Part shown: positions 25,865 to 35,287 of the stretch, in pieces
Layout of the letters: every line of letters starts with the position of its first letter
How positions within the stretch are numbered: position 1 is the first letter of the stretch
Assembly: GCF_901827185.1 (NCBI RefSeq)
Contig: NZ_LR594671.1
Coordinates: forward strand, 5,202,001-5,266,000
Reading direction: 5' to 3'
Source: Variovorax sp. PBL-E5
GTDB taxonomy: Bacteria > Pseudomonadota > Gammaproteobacteria > Burkholderiales > Burkholderiaceae_C
DNA length: 64,000 nucleotides
Notes under the pieces: generated by a model
What the model was told of the DNA's origin: nothing
Databases searched by the model: none
Seen by the model: only the letters and a program-made list of their open reading frames with translations
Translations under genes and position numbers: made by a program

Positions 25865-27132
25865 ACCGCGGGGGCGGGCGCGGTCGGCTCGGACGAGTGC
25901 GCGTGTTCGCGCTGCTCGGTGATCACCTGGTGGATGAACTGCAGCTTGCCCACCGCCGTGCGCGGCAGCACGAAGGGGTAGTAGTCGGGCTGGCCCATGC
26001 TGCGCGAAAGCTCGTTGAGCACATTGGTCAGGCGCACCCAGCCGTTGAGGAAGTCGAGGAAATTCTGCGCGCCGGGATGCTCGGGCTGCCACAGGTCGGC
26101 GGCAGTGAACAAGTCGCTCGCCAGCTCGACGTTCTGTGCATCGACGCCGAAGCTCATCGCGGTGTCGGCGGTGTCGGCCATGTGCAGGTAGTGGGCCCAG
26201 GTCTCGGCCCAGTCCTCCCAGGGGTGCGAGCTCGCATAGCTGGTCACGTAGCGGTCGCGCCAGTCGGGCGGCGGGCCGTTCTCGTAATGCTGGCGCAAGG
26301 CGGTCGCATAGTCGGCACGCTCGTCGCCGAAGAGCTGGCGATAACCTTCGAGCCACGGCGTCGGGAACACCAGCAGGTCCCAGTAGTAGTGGCCGATCTC
26401 GTGGCGGAAGTGGCCCAGCAGCGTACGGTAGGGCTCGCGCATCTCGGCCCGGATGCGCTCGCGCACCGCATCCTCGGCCTCCTCGGCATTGAGGGTGATG
26501 ACGCCCTCCTCGTGGCCGGTCAACACGTGCGGACCGCCCGGCATGTTGCCGAGGAAATCGAAGGCCAGGCCGTGCGCCGGATCGCTCAGGCGCGTGCGCA
26601 CCGGCAGGCCCAACGCCAGCAGTTGGGATACGAGCGTACGCTTGGCTCGCTCCAGCTTGCGCCACAGCACGCCATTGCTCTCGACCGACAGATCGGGAAT
26701 GGTGCGCGTGACGCTGCACGACAGGCAGAAGCCGGGCGACAGGCCCTCGGTGTTGAACGCGGGATCGTCGCCCTCGCGCGGCGCCGGCACCATCCAGTTG
26801 CAGCCGGCCGCGGTCATCAGGTTCGCGCAACGGCGGTACTGCAAGCCCTGCGCGTCGCCAAAGACGGTGAAGGTGTCGGGCTCGGCGCCCTCCTGCACGA
26901 CCGGCGCGAGCGGCACCACGCCGAGGCGCTCGATCACGTAGCCCAGCGGCGTCTTGCACGCGAGGCACTGGCTGTTGCCGAGGAACACCGGCCGGCCGCA
27001 CTGGCATTGGTAGGCGCGGCTGACCGTCGGCGCCTGCAGCTCCGATGCGAGCGAGGGCGGCGACTCGGCGGCGTCGACAGCGGCCTCGTCCGCCGCTCGA
27101 ACGGGGGATGGGGATGAAGAGGGGGACTGCAT
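25855..27132 (-). CDS. putative zinc-dependent metallopeptidase with zinc ribbon
   Basis: A 425-residue protein. A Pro/Ser-rich tail is followed by a zinc ribbon at about 42-66 (CQCG ... CLAC), a second Cys pair region at about 102-140 (FCLSC), and the zinc site H244-E-I-G-H248 in RHEIGHYYWDLL. A later ETWAHYLH helix may supply the third ligand. This matches a family of predicted zinc-binding peptidases without characterised substrates. There is no signal peptide, so it should be cytoplasmic. It is divergent from an MFS transporter over 88 bases. Confidence 0.8.
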   Translation of the reverse strand: MQSPSSSPSPVRAADEAAVDAAESPPSLASELQAPTVSRAYQCQCGRPVFLGNSQCLACKTPLGYVIERLGVVPLAPVVQEGAEPDTFTVFGDAQGLQYRRCANLMTAAGCNWMVPAPREGDDPAFNTEGLSPGFCLSCSVTRTIPDLSVESNGVLWRKLERAKRTLVSQLLALGLPVRTRLSDPAHGLAFDFLGNMPGGPHVLTGHEEGVITLNAEEAEDAVRERIRAEMREPYRTLLGHFRHEIGHYYWDLLVFPTPWLEGYRQLFGDERADYATALRQHYENGPPPDWRDRYVTSYASSHPWEDWAETWAHYLHMADTADTAMSFGVDAQNVELASDLFTAADLWQPEHPGAQNFLDFLNGWVRLTNVLNELSRSMGQPDYYPFVLPRTAVGKLQFIHQVITEQREHAHSSEPTAPAPAVQS

Positions 27133-27220
27133 GGAGATCCCATTGTCCGCGCACGCGGCGCGCCGTTTTCATGCCCAAAGGCCGATATCCTTGTAGGACG
27201 GCCCGAGCCGGCAGCCCTCC

Positions 27221-28690
27221 ATGAACAATCCCCTGCAAACCCTGAGCGCCCGCTACGGCGCGCGCTATCGCTGGCTGCTGCTGATCTCCGTCATGGTGGG
27301 GGTGATGGCATCGATCATGTCCTCGACCATCGTCAACGTCGCGATCCCCGGCATGAGTCATCACTTCTCGCTCGGGCAGGCACGTGCGCAATGGGTGAGT
27401 TCGGGCTTCATGGTCGCGATGACGGTGTCGATGCTGACCACGCCCTGGCTGCTGGCGCGCTACGGCTATCGGCGCACCTACGTCGGCACGATGGTGATGC
27501 TGCTGGTGGGCGGCATGACGGGCGGGCTGGCGAACGCCTTCCCGCTGGTGCTGATCGCGCGGGTGGCCGAAGGGCTCGCGGCCGGCGTGGTGCAGCCGAT
27601 CCCGGCCATCATCATCCTGCGCGCCTTCGAGCCGCACGAGCAGGGCCGCGCGAGCGGCCTGTTCGGCATGGGCGTGGTGCTGGCACCGGCGATCGGGCCG
27701 AGCATCGGCGGCGTGCTGGTCGATCTGTTCGGCTGGCGCTCGATCTTCTTCATGGTCGTGCCCTTCTGCCTGGTCTCGATCTGGCTGGCCTACAAGTTCG
27801 TGCCGACCACCGCGCCGGGCGGCGTGGTGGCAGCGCCCAGCGACGGGCTCGACTGGCGCGGCCTCACGCTCGGCACCGTCGGCACGCTGTGCCTGCTCAA
27901 CGGCCTCGTGCAGCTGCGCGGCGATGCACCGCTCGGCGCGGCGCTGCTGCTGGCCGGCGCGCTGGTGGCCTTCGCCGCCTTCCTGGCCTGGCAGAAGCGC
28001 TTCGCCGCCGCGGGCGGCACGCCGCTGATGAACCTCGCGCTGTTCCAGCACCGGCAGTTCGCGATGGGCAGCCTGGTCGCCTTCATCTACGGCACCGCGC
28101 TGTTCGGATCGACCTACCTGCTGCCGGTCTACATGCAGGTCGGGCTGCAGCTCTCGGCCTCGCTGGTCGGCACCATCCTGCTGCCGGCCGGCATCGTGCT
28201 GGCACTGACGATCGCCGGGGTCGGCCGGCTGGCCGACCGGCAGCCGACGTGGGCGCTGGTGAGCATCGGCCTCGCGCTGCTGGCCGCCTCGTTCGCGCTG
28301 ATGACGGTGCTGCACCTGGGCAGCGGCGTGTGGCTGCTGGCGCTCTTCGCCACCGTCGGCCGCATCGGGCTCGGCTTCATCCTGCCGTCGCTCAACCTCG
28401 GCGCGATGCGCCCGCTCGAGAAGGCTCTGATTCCGCAGGGCGCGAGCGCGATCAACTTCCTGCGCATGCTGGGCGGCGCCGCGGGCGTGAGCCTGTGCGC
28501 GGTCGTCCTCGAATGGCGGCTCGCGGCGCACGGCGACTCGTTCGCCAACGCCGACTCCAGCGCCGAGCGCCTGGCGGCCTTCGACGAAGTCTTCGGCCTG
28601 CTGGCCGCCCTGTGCGCGCTCGCGATCTGCGCCGCGTGGCAGCTGCGAGAAAAGACCCCGCGCAACCCCGATGCCCTGCCAGCCAGGTAG
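27221..28690 (+). CDS. MFS drug transporter, DHA2 (EmrB/QacA) type
   Basis: A 489-residue inner-membrane protein with about 14 helices. It shows the DHA2 start SIMSSTIVNVAIPGM, the motif-A-like LARYGYRRTYVG after TM2 and motif C around GVVLAPAIGPSIGG. The family exports drugs and other hydrophobic compounds with proton antiport. No HlyD/EmrA adaptor gene is adjacent, so it may work alone. The substrate is unknown. An intergenic repeat follows. Confidence 0.9.
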   Translation: MNNPLQTLSARYGARYRWLLLISVMVGVMASIMSSTIVNVAIPGMSHHFSLGQARAQWVSSGFMVAMTVSMLTTPWLLARYGYRRTYVGTMVMLLVGGMTGGLANAFPLVLIARVAEGLAAGVVQPIPAIIILRAFEPHEQGRASGLFGMGVVLAPAIGPSIGGVLVDLFGWRSIFFMVVPFCLVSIWLAYKFVPTTAPGGVVAAPSDGLDWRGLTLGTVGTLCLLNGLVQLRGDAPLGAALLLAGALVAFAAFLAWQKRFAAAGGTPLMNLALFQHRQFAMGSLVAFIYGTALFGSTYLLPVYMQVGLQLSASLVGTILLPAGIVLALTIAGVGRLADRQPTWALVSIGLALLAASFALMTVLHLGSGVWLLALFATVGRIGLGFILPSLNLGAMRPLEKALIPQGASAINFLRMLGGAAGVSLCAVVLEWRLAAHGDSFANADSSAERLAAFDEVFGLLAALCALAICAAWQLREKTPRNPDALPAR

Positions 28691-28742
28691 CAGCGCCATC
28701 GCTCTCTCGTCGGCCGCGCAGCGCGCCGCGTTCGCGGGCTGC

Positions 28743-28793
28743 GCCCCCTGAAAGGGGGTGGGCGGCCACACGAAGTGGGCAAGCCTGGGGGTA
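28743..28793 (+). repeat. dispersed intergenic repeat, copy 1
   Basis: CCCCCTGAAAGGGGGTGGGC, then CGAAGTGGGCAAGCCTGGGG. CCCCC/GGGGG can form a hairpin. Copies at 60591-60641 and, more diverged, at 35239-35287 share GCGAGCAA.CCTGGG-type wording. It ends 11 bases before the next ATG and may affect termination or translation there. Confidence 0.7.
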
Positions 28794-28804
28794 AGCTCTA
28801 CCCC

Positions 28805-29569
28805 ATGTGTCAGCTGCTTGGAATGAACTGCAACACGCCCACCGACGTGACCTTCAGCTTCACGGGCTTCGCGCAGCGCGGCGGGCGCACCGACCATCAC
28901 GCCGATGGCTGGGGCATCGCCTTCTTCGAGGACCGCGGCCTCCGGCACTTCGTCGACCATCAGCCGGCCTGCGAGTCGCCGGTGGCCGAGCTGATCCGGC
29001 GCTACCCGATCCAGAGCCGCAACGTCGTCGCCCACATCCGCAAGGCCACGCAGGGCGCGGTGAACCTGCAGAACTGCCACCCCTTCGTTCGCGAGCTATG
29101 GGGCCGCTACTGGGTGTTCGCCCACAACGGCGACCTGAAGGACTTCCGCCCGCGCCTGCACGGCAGCTTCCGCCCGGTCGGCAGCACCGACAGCGAGCAT
29201 GCGTTCTGCTGGCTCATGCAGGAACTGGCCAAGTCGCATGCGGGCGTGCCGAGCATCGCGGAGCTGACCCTCACGCTGCGCGAACTGGCGCCGCGCTTCG
29301 CGCGCCACGGCACCTTCAACTTCATGCTCTCGAACGGCCAGGCGCTCTGGGCCCATGCGTCGACGAACCTCTGGTATGTCGAACGCAAGCATCCCTTCGT
29401 GACCGCCGAGCTGTCCGACGAAGACCTCAGCATCGACTTCGCGCAGCACACCACGCCGGACGATCGCGTCGCCGTGGTGGTGACCGCGCCGCTCACGACC
29501 AACGAGACCTGGACCGCATTCGCGCCGCAGGAGCTCGCCGTGTTCGTCGACGGGCAGCGCGCCGGCTAA
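28805..29569 (+). CDS. class II glutamine amidotransferase
   Basis: A 254-residue N-terminal-nucleophile amidotransferase. Cys2 (MCQLLGMN) is the nucleophile once Met is removed. The glutaminase motifs RTDHHADGWGIAFFE, VVAHIRKATQG, HPFVRELWG.YWVFAHNGDL and STDSEHAFCWL are all clear. It resembles YafJ and EgtC-like proteins, with no synthetase domain attached, so the acceptor is unknown. The ATG is placed so that Cys is residue 2. It converges with gshB, 4 bases apart. Confidence 0.88.
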   Translation: MCQLLGMNCNTPTDVTFSFTGFAQRGGRTDHHADGWGIAFFEDRGLRHFVDHQPACESPVAELIRRYPIQSRNVVAHIRKATQGAVNLQNCHPFVRELWGRYWVFAHNGDLKDFRPRLHGSFRPVGSTDSEHAFCWLMQELAKSHAGVPSIAELTLTLRELAPRFARHGTFNFMLSNGQALWAHASTNLWYVERKHPFVTAELSDEDLSIDFAQHTTPDDRVAVVVTAPLTTNETWTAFAPQELAVFVDGQRAG

Positions 29570-29573
29570 CCCA

Positions 29574-30527
29574 CTAGCTTTTCGAGGGTAGGGTCGCCTC
29601 GAGCGCGTCGATGAACATCGCCGGCACGTCGAAGCCGGTCTGTTCCGTGATCTCCTGGAAGCAGGTCGGGCTGGTGACGTTGATCTCGGTCAGCGAGCCG
29701 CCGATCACGTCCAGCCCGATCAGCAGCAAGCCGCGCGCGTGCAGCACCGGCCCGATCGCCTCGGCGATGCGCAGGTCCTGCGCGCTCAGCGGCTGCGCCA
29801 CGCCCTTGCCGCCGGCCGCCAGATTGCCGCGCACCTCGGTGCCCTGCGGAATGCGCGCGAGGCTGAAGGGCACGGGCTTGCCGCCGATCACCAGCACCCG
29901 CTTGTCGCCCTCGGTGATCTCGGGCACGAAGCGCTGCACCATGATCGTCTCCGCGCCGTCCTTGTTGAGCGTCTCGACGATCGAGCCCAGGTTCAGCGCA
30001 TCGGCCTTGACGCGGAAGATGCCCATGCCGCCCATGCCGTCCAGCGGCTTGAGGATGACGTCGCCGTGCTCGGCGTGGAAATCGCGCACCGCCGAGGCGC
30101 TGCGCGTGACCAGGGTCGGCGTCGTGAACTGCGCGAACTCCATGATCGCCAGCTTCTCGGGATGGTCGCGCAGCGCGCGCGGCTTGTTGACGACGTGCGC
30201 GCCTTCGCGCTCGGCCTGTTCGAGCAGGTGGGTGGCGTAGATGTACTCGGCATCGAAGGGCGGGTCCTTGCGCATCACGACGACGTCGAAATCCTTCAGC
30301 GCCATCGATTCGCGCAGGTCCTCGTGGTACCAGTCGTGCGGATCGCCGGTCAGGGTGATCTGCTGCACCGTCGCGCTCACCGGCTTGCCCGAGGACCATT
30401 GCAGGTCCTGCGGCACGCAGGCCGCGATGCGATGGCCGCGGCGCTGCGCCTCGCGCATCATCGCGAAGGTGCTGTCCTTGTAGATCTTGAACAGGTCGAG
30501 CGGGTCGGCCACGAAGAGGATGTGCAT
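29574..30527 (-). CDS. gshB: glutathione synthetase
   Basis: A 317-residue ATP-grasp ligase that adds glycine to gamma-glutamylcysteine to make glutathione. It starts with MHILFVADPLDLFKIYKDST and includes DVVVMRKDPPFD, the ATP-binding GDVILKPLDGMGGMGIFRV and the C-terminal EINVTSPTCFQEI. Length is standard. Its ATG shares one base with the stop of the benE-like gene (TGATG), so it is translationally coupled to a transporter. gshA lies two genes upstream in the same direction. Confidence 0.95.
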   Translation of the reverse strand: MHILFVADPLDLFKIYKDSTFAMMREAQRRGHRIAACVPQDLQWSSGKPVSATVQQITLTGDPHDWYHEDLRESMALKDFDVVVMRKDPPFDAEYIYATHLLEQAEREGAHVVNKPRALRDHPEKLAIMEFAQFTTPTLVTRSASAVRDFHAEHGDVILKPLDGMGGMGIFRVKADALNLGSIVETLNKDGAETIMVQRFVPEITEGDKRVLVIGGKPVPFSLARIPQGTEVRGNLAAGGKGVAQPLSAQDLRIAEAIGPVLHARGLLLIGLDVIGGSLTEINVTSPTCFQEITEQTGFDVPAMFIDALEATLPSKS

Positions 30528-31795
30528 CAGAAGGTCTTTCCGCCGGTCGGCGTGGAGGGCGTCGCGTCGGCAGCGGCGCGGGCGTCGGGCTCGATCTTGC
30601 CGCCGATGGCGATTTCCCTGCTGGCAAAGGGTCTGCGGCCGAGCTGCTGGATGCCGAGCGCGACGGCGCCCGCCACCACGCCCCAGAACGCGGAGCCGAC
30701 GCCCGCGATGGTGATGCCCGACAGCGTGACGAGGAAGGTGATCAGCGCGGCTTCGCGATGCGATTCGTCGCGCACCGCCGCTGCCAGGCCGCTGCCGATG
30801 GTGCCGAGCAGCGCCAGCCCCGCGATGGCGATGACCAGTTCCTTCGGGAACGCGGTCAGGATGCCCGTGACCGCGGCGCCGAACAGCCCGATCACCACGT
30901 AGATCGCACCGCAGCTGACCGCCGCGGTGTAGCGCCGCGCCGGATCTTCGTGCGCCTCGCGGCCCATGCAGATGGCCGCGGTGATGGCGCTGAGATTGAG
31001 CGCGAAGGCGCCGAAGGGCGCGAGCACCAGCGTGACCAGCCCGCTGAGCGTGATGAGCCTGGAGACCGGCATCTCGTAGCCCGCGGCGCGGACGGCGGCG
31101 ACACCCGGCAGGTTCTGCGAGGCCATCGTCACCACGAACAGCGGCAGCGCCAGGCTGACCGCCGCCTGCCAGCTGAAGACCGGCATCGTGAACACGGGCT
31201 TGGCGATGCTGAAGTGCACCGCGCTCCAGGCCAGCTGGCCACGCGCGGCGGCGAAGGCGACCGCCACCGCGAGCGTGAGCGGCACCGCGTAGCGCGGCAG
31301 CCAGCGCTTGGCGACGAGGTAGGTGCCGAGCATCAGCAGCACTAGCGGCAGCGCCGTCCTGGCGGCGATGAAGGCGTCGAGGCCGAAGCGCGCCAGCACG
31401 CCGGCAAGCAGCGCGGAGGCGATGGCCATCGGGATCCGGTTCATCACGCGCTCGAACCAGCCGGTGGCGCCCGCCAGCGCCATCAGCACGGCGCACACGA
31501 TGAAGGCGCCCACCGCCTCGTTCATCGTGTAGCCGGCACCGGCGCTCGCGAGCACCGCGGCGCCGGGCGTGCTCCAGGCGATCATCACGGGCTTGCGCAG
31601 CCACAGCGAGGGCAGCGCCGAGGCCAGCCCCATGCCGAGGCCCAGCGCCCACATCCAGGAGCTGATCATCTCGGGCGTGGCGCCGAAGGCCAGCGCGGCC
31701 TGGAACACAATCGCCACCGAGCTCGTGAAGCCCACGAGCACCGCGACGAAGCCTGCGGTGAAAGCCGACAGGCTCAGATCCTTGAAAAATCGCAT
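30527..31795 (-). CDS. benE: BenE-family transporter
   Basis: A 422-residue membrane protein with about 12 helices. It starts RFFKDLSLSAFTAGFVAVLV and carries the BenE-type blocks AWSTPGAAVLA and APFGAFALNLSAITAAICMG. Members are described as benzoate:proton symporters, but no aromatic catabolism genes are here. Its coupling to gshB by a 1-base overlap makes a benzoate role less certain. The start at 31795 excludes a 23-residue extension that reads into kup. Confidence 0.88.
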   Translation of the reverse strand: MRFFKDLSLSAFTAGFVAVLVGFTSSVAIVFQAALAFGATPEMISSWMWALGLGMGLASALPSLWLRKPVMIAWSTPGAAVLASAGAGYTMNEAVGAFIVCAVLMALAGATGWFERVMNRIPMAIASALLAGVLARFGLDAFIAARTALPLVLLMLGTYLVAKRWLPRYAVPLTLAVAVAFAAARGQLAWSAVHFSIAKPVFTMPVFSWQAAVSLALPLFVVTMASQNLPGVAAVRAAGYEMPVSRLITLSGLVTLVLAPFGAFALNLSAITAAICMGREAHEDPARRYTAAVSCGAIYVVIGLFGAAVTGILTAFPKELVIAIAGLALLGTIGSGLAAAVRDESHREAALITFLVTLSGITIAGVGSAFWGVVAGAVALGIQQLGRRPFASREIAIGGKIEPDARAAADATPSTPTGGKTF

Positions 31796-31826
31796 GCGCG
31801 GAATTGTGCCGGGGTCGCGGGCGAGC

Positions 31827-33695
31827 CTAGATTTCGATCTTGGAGCCCAGCTCGACGACGGCATTGTTCGGCAAGCCCAGGAAATCCGCCACGCCGCTCG
31901 CGTTGTGATGCATCTGCGCGAACAGCTTCTCGCGCCACGGCGCCATGCCGCTGCCCAGCGTCGGGATCACGACGTCGCGCGACAGGAAGTAGCTGGTCGA
32001 CATCGGCTCGAGCTGGCAGCCGCGCAGGCGCGCGTGTTCGAGCGCGCGCGGCAGCTCGACGTCGTTCTTGAAGCCGTAGTGCACGATCACCTGCCAGCAA
32101 TGGTGGCCGAGCGGCTCCATCTCGATGCGCTTGTCCATCGGAATCCACGGCACCTCGTGGTTGCGCACTGTGACGAACAGGTTCTGCTCGTGCAGCACCT
32201 TGTTGTGCTTGAGGTTGTGCAGCAGCGCATTCGGCACCACGCCGGGCTCCGCGGTCATGAACACGGCCGTGCCGTCGACGCGCGCCGGCGGCGTGACGAA
32301 CACCGAATCGAGGAAGCTGCGCAGATCGATGGCCTCGGCGAGCTGCGTTTCGCCCATCAGGCGGCGGCCCTCCTTCCAGGTGATCATGAGCGTGAAGATG
32401 CCGCCGCCGATCATGAGCGGGAACCAGCCGCCCTCGAACAGCTTGAGCAGGTTGGAAGCGAAGAACAGGAAGTCGACCACGAAGAAGGCACCGGTCGCCG
32501 CGATGCACAGCGCCAGCGGGTACTTCCAGGCGTAGCGGATCACGAAGAAGGTCAGCACGGTGGTGATCAGCATGTCGGTGGTGACGGCGATGCCGTAGGC
32601 CGCGGCCAGGTTGCTCGACGAGCGGAACATGACCACCGCCAGCACGATGGCGACGAACAGCCCCCAGTTGACGAACGGGATGTAGATCTGCCCCGCGGTG
32701 CGCACGCTGGTGTGCTCGATGTTCAGGCGCGGCAGGTAGCCGAGCTGGATCACCTGGCGGGTGACGCTGAAGGCGCCCGTGATGAGGGCCTGCGACGCGA
32801 TCACCGTGGCCGCCGTGGCCAGGAACACCAGCGGCACCAGCGCCCACTCGGGCGCCATCATGAAGAACGGGTTCTTGACCGCCAGCGGGTTCTCCAGCAG
32901 CAGCGCGCCCTGGCCGAAGTAGTTGAGCGTCAGCGCCGGCATCACGACCGAGAACCAGGCGATGCGGATCGGCCCCTTGCCGAAGTGCCCGAGGTCGGCA
33001 TAGAGCGCCTCGGCGCCGGTCACGCACAGCACCGTCGCGCCCAGGATGATGAAGCTGGTGACCGGGTTGCCCCAGATGAAGCGCAGCGCATAGTGCGGGC
33101 TCAGCGCCTTGAGGATTTCCGGATGCACGACGATCTGCGACACGCCGAGCAGCGCGATGGCGCAGAACCAGGACAGCGTGATGGGGCCGAAGAAGCGGCC
33201 GATGCCCGCGGTGCCGCTCTTTTGCACCGCGAACAGGCAGAACAGCACGACCAGGGTGACCGGGATCACGTAGTGCCCGAAGTGCGGCGACACCACCTCC
33301 AGGCCCTCGACCGCCGACAGCACCGAGATGGCCGGCGTGATGACGCCGTCGCCATAGAACAGCGAGGTGCCGAAGATGCCCACCACCAGCAGCACCCGGC
33401 GCAGCCGCGGCTTGTCGGCGACCGCGCGCGAGGCCAGCGCCAGCATCGCGACCAGGCCGCCCTCGCCTTCGTTGTCGGCCCGCAGCACCAGCACCACGTA
33501 CTTCAGGGACACGATCACCGTCAGCGTCCAGAAGAACATCGACAGGATGCCGTAGACGTTCTCGATCGTGAAGGGAACATGGCCGTGACCGAACACCTCC
33601 TTGACCGCATACAGCACGCTGGTGCCGATGTCGCCGTAGACAACGCCGATGGCCGCGAGGATCAGCGCGGCGGAGGAAGATTTGGAACGGGACAC
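31827..33695 (-). CDS. kup: Kup-family potassium transporter
   Basis: A 622-residue K+ uptake protein (KUP/HAK). It has the family start [20 protein letters not shown], then [20 protein letters not shown], about 12 helices to about residue 440, and a cytoplasmic C-terminal domain. It imports K+ with protons. It sits between gshA and the BenE-like gene, all on the minus strand. Glutathione-linked K+ control is well known in other bacteria, but the link here is only positional. Confidence 0.95.
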   Translation of the reverse strand: MSRSKSSSAALILAAIGVVYGDIGTSVLYAVKEVFGHGHVPFTIENVYGILSMFFWTLTVIVSLKYVVLVLRADNEGEGGLVAMLALASRAVADKPRLRRVLLVVGIFGTSLFYGDGVITPAISVLSAVEGLEVVSPHFGHYVIPVTLVVLFCLFAVQKSGTAGIGRFFGPITLSWFCAIALLGVSQIVVHPEILKALSPHYALRFIWGNPVTSFIILGATVLCVTGAEALYADLGHFGKGPIRIAWFSVVMPALTLNYFGQGALLLENPLAVKNPFFMMAPEWALVPLVFLATAATVIASQALITGAFSVTRQVIQLGYLPRLNIEHTSVRTAGQIYIPFVNWGLFVAIVLAVVMFRSSSNLAAAYGIAVTTDMLITTVLTFFVIRYAWKYPLALCIAATGAFFVVDFLFFASNLLKLFEGGWFPLMIGGGIFTLMITWKEGRRLMGETQLAEAIDLRSFLDSVFVTPPARVDGTAVFMTAEPGVVPNALLHNLKHNKVLHEQNLFVTVRNHEVPWIPMDKRIEMEPLGHHCWQVIVHYGFKNDVELPRALEHARLRGCQLEPMSTSYFLSRDVVIPTLGSGMAPWREKLFAQMHHNASGVADFLGLPNNAVVELGSKIEI

Positions 33696-33851
33696 GAAGT
33701 CGGTGCAAAGGGTCGTCCGGCGCCGTGATGCTCGCCCGGGCGCGCCGGCCGCCTCGCAAGGTTGCCGCTTCGCCCTCCGCCCCCTCGTTTGCGTTGCTGT
33801 GGGGTCGCTATTTTGCAGCCGCCGGCCGGCCTCGCAAGACGCGGCCGGAAA

Positions 33852-35147
33852 TCATTCGTAGATTTCGGCGTCCGGGTTGGTGGCTTCGAGCTCGTAACTG
33901 GCCGCCACCATCGCCAGCCGGGCGATCACGCCGTACATGTAGAACCGGTTCGGCGCGCTGGCACCGGGCTTGGCGCCGGGTTGCGGTAAGTGCGCACTCT
34001 CCGAAAAGGCCAAGGGCACGAAGCTGGCGCCCGGCATGTTGAGGTTTTCGTCCGGGCTGCGCTCGGCGTTCACGCGGTAGAAGCCGCCGACCACGTAGCG
34101 GTCCATCATGTAGACCACCGGCTCGGCCACGGCATCGTGCACGCGCTCGTTGGTCAGCACGCCCTCCTGGACGATCACCTCGCTGCGCTCCGCGCCCACG
34201 CCGGCGGCACCGGCCTTGCCGCGCGAGCGGCGGCCGAGGGTCTCGAGATCCTTGACGTCGCGCACCGTCATCACGCCCATGGCACCGGCGCCGTTGTCGG
34301 CCTTGACGACGACGAAGGGCTTCTCGTTGATGCCGTATTCCTTGTACTTGCGGCGGATCTTGGTGAGCATCGCGTCCACATGGCTGGTCAGCACGTCCAT
34401 GCCGGTGCCATCCGCGAAGCTGACCTCGCCGGCCTTGGCGTACATCGGGTTGATCAGCCATGGGTCGATGCCCAGCAGCTTGCCGAAGCGCTTGGAGAGC
34501 TCTTCGTAGCTGTGCAGATGGTTGCTCTTGTGGCGCACCGACCAGCCGGCGTGCAGCGGCGGCAGCAGGTACTGCTCGTGCAGATCCTCGAGGATGCCCG
34601 GGGTGCCGGCCGCCAGGTCGTTGTTGAGCAGGATGGTGCAGGGGTCGAAATGCTTGAGGCCGAGGCGCCGCTTGCCGCGCACCACCGGCTCCAGGCACAC
34701 GGTGTCGCCGTTCGGCAGCTCGATCTTCTTGGGCGACTTGATCGCGGGATCGATCGAGCCCACGCGCACGTTGAGCCCTGCCATGTGAAAAATACGCACC
34801 AGCTGTGCCACGTTGGCCAGGTAGAAGGTGTTGCGCGAATGGTTTTCCGGAATCACCAGCAGATTGCGCGCCTCCGGGCAGATCTTCTCGATCGCGGCCT
34901 GGGCGGCCTGCACCGCCAGCGGCAGCATCTCGCGGGTCAGGTTGTTCCAGCCGCCCGGGTAGAGGTTGGTGTCGACCGGCGCCAGCTTGAAGCCCGCGTT
35001 GCGGATGTCCACCGAACTGTAGAACGGCGGCGTGTGCTCCATCCACTCGAGACGGAACCAGCGCTCGATGGCCGGCATGGAGTCGAGAACGCGCTGCTCG
35101 AGTTCGTTGATGGGGCCGGTCAGGGCGGTGACGAGATGGGGGACCAT
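33852..35147 (-). CDS. gshA: glutamate--cysteine ligase, proteobacterial type
   Basis: A 431-residue enzyme that makes gamma-glutamylcysteine. It matches the beta-proteobacterial family distinct from E. coli GshA: PPFYSSVDIRNAGFKLAPVD, TNLYPGGWNNLTREM and the ATP-site region EKPFVVVKADNGAGAMGVM. It is first in the run gshA-kup-benE-gshB, with a 156-base gap to kup. The ATG at 35147 has GG-rich bases upstream. The whole glutathione pathway is in this run. Confidence 0.9.
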   Translation of the reverse strand: MVPHLVTALTGPINELEQRVLDSMPAIERWFRLEWMEHTPPFYSSVDIRNAGFKLAPVDTNLYPGGWNNLTREMLPLAVQAAQAAIEKICPEARNLLVIPENHSRNTFYLANVAQLVRIFHMAGLNVRVGSIDPAIKSPKKIELPNGDTVCLEPVVRGKRRLGLKHFDPCTILLNNDLAAGTPGILEDLHEQYLLPPLHAGWSVRHKSNHLHSYEELSKRFGKLLGIDPWLINPMYAKAGEVSFADGTGMDVLTSHVDAMLTKIRRKYKEYGINEKPFVVVKADNGAGAMGVMTVRDVKDLETLGRRSRGKAGAAGVGAERSEVIVQEGVLTNERVHDAVAEPVVYMMDRYVVGGFYRVNAERSPDENLNMPGASFVPLAFSESAHLPQPGAKPGASAPNRFYMYGVIARLAMVAASYELEATNPDAEIYE

Positions 35148-35238
35148 GCGGCGGCCTTGTTGTGCGTTCTGCGGCGAAAGGTGGACTGGAATTGTAGGAT
35201 TTGGGGGCGACCTCGAAGATGACAACCGCGTCATCTTC

Positions 35239-35287
35239 CATCCCCTTCGGGAAACGCCGCGAAGCGAGCAACCCTGGGTGGGGGTCA
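35239..35287 (+). repeat. dispersed intergenic repeat, diverged copy 2
   Basis: ATCCCCTTCGGGAAACGCCG followed by CGAAGCGAGCAACCCTGGGT. It shares CGAAGCGAGCAA.CCTGGG and the trailing GGGGGTCA with copy 3 and more loosely with copy 1. It lies between proA and gshA and touches the proA stop. Confidence 0.55.

Noticed and set aside
25670..29080. A 1,136-codon minus-strand frame
   Set aside because: It spans several well-supported genes in other frames and arises from GC-rich codon structure.
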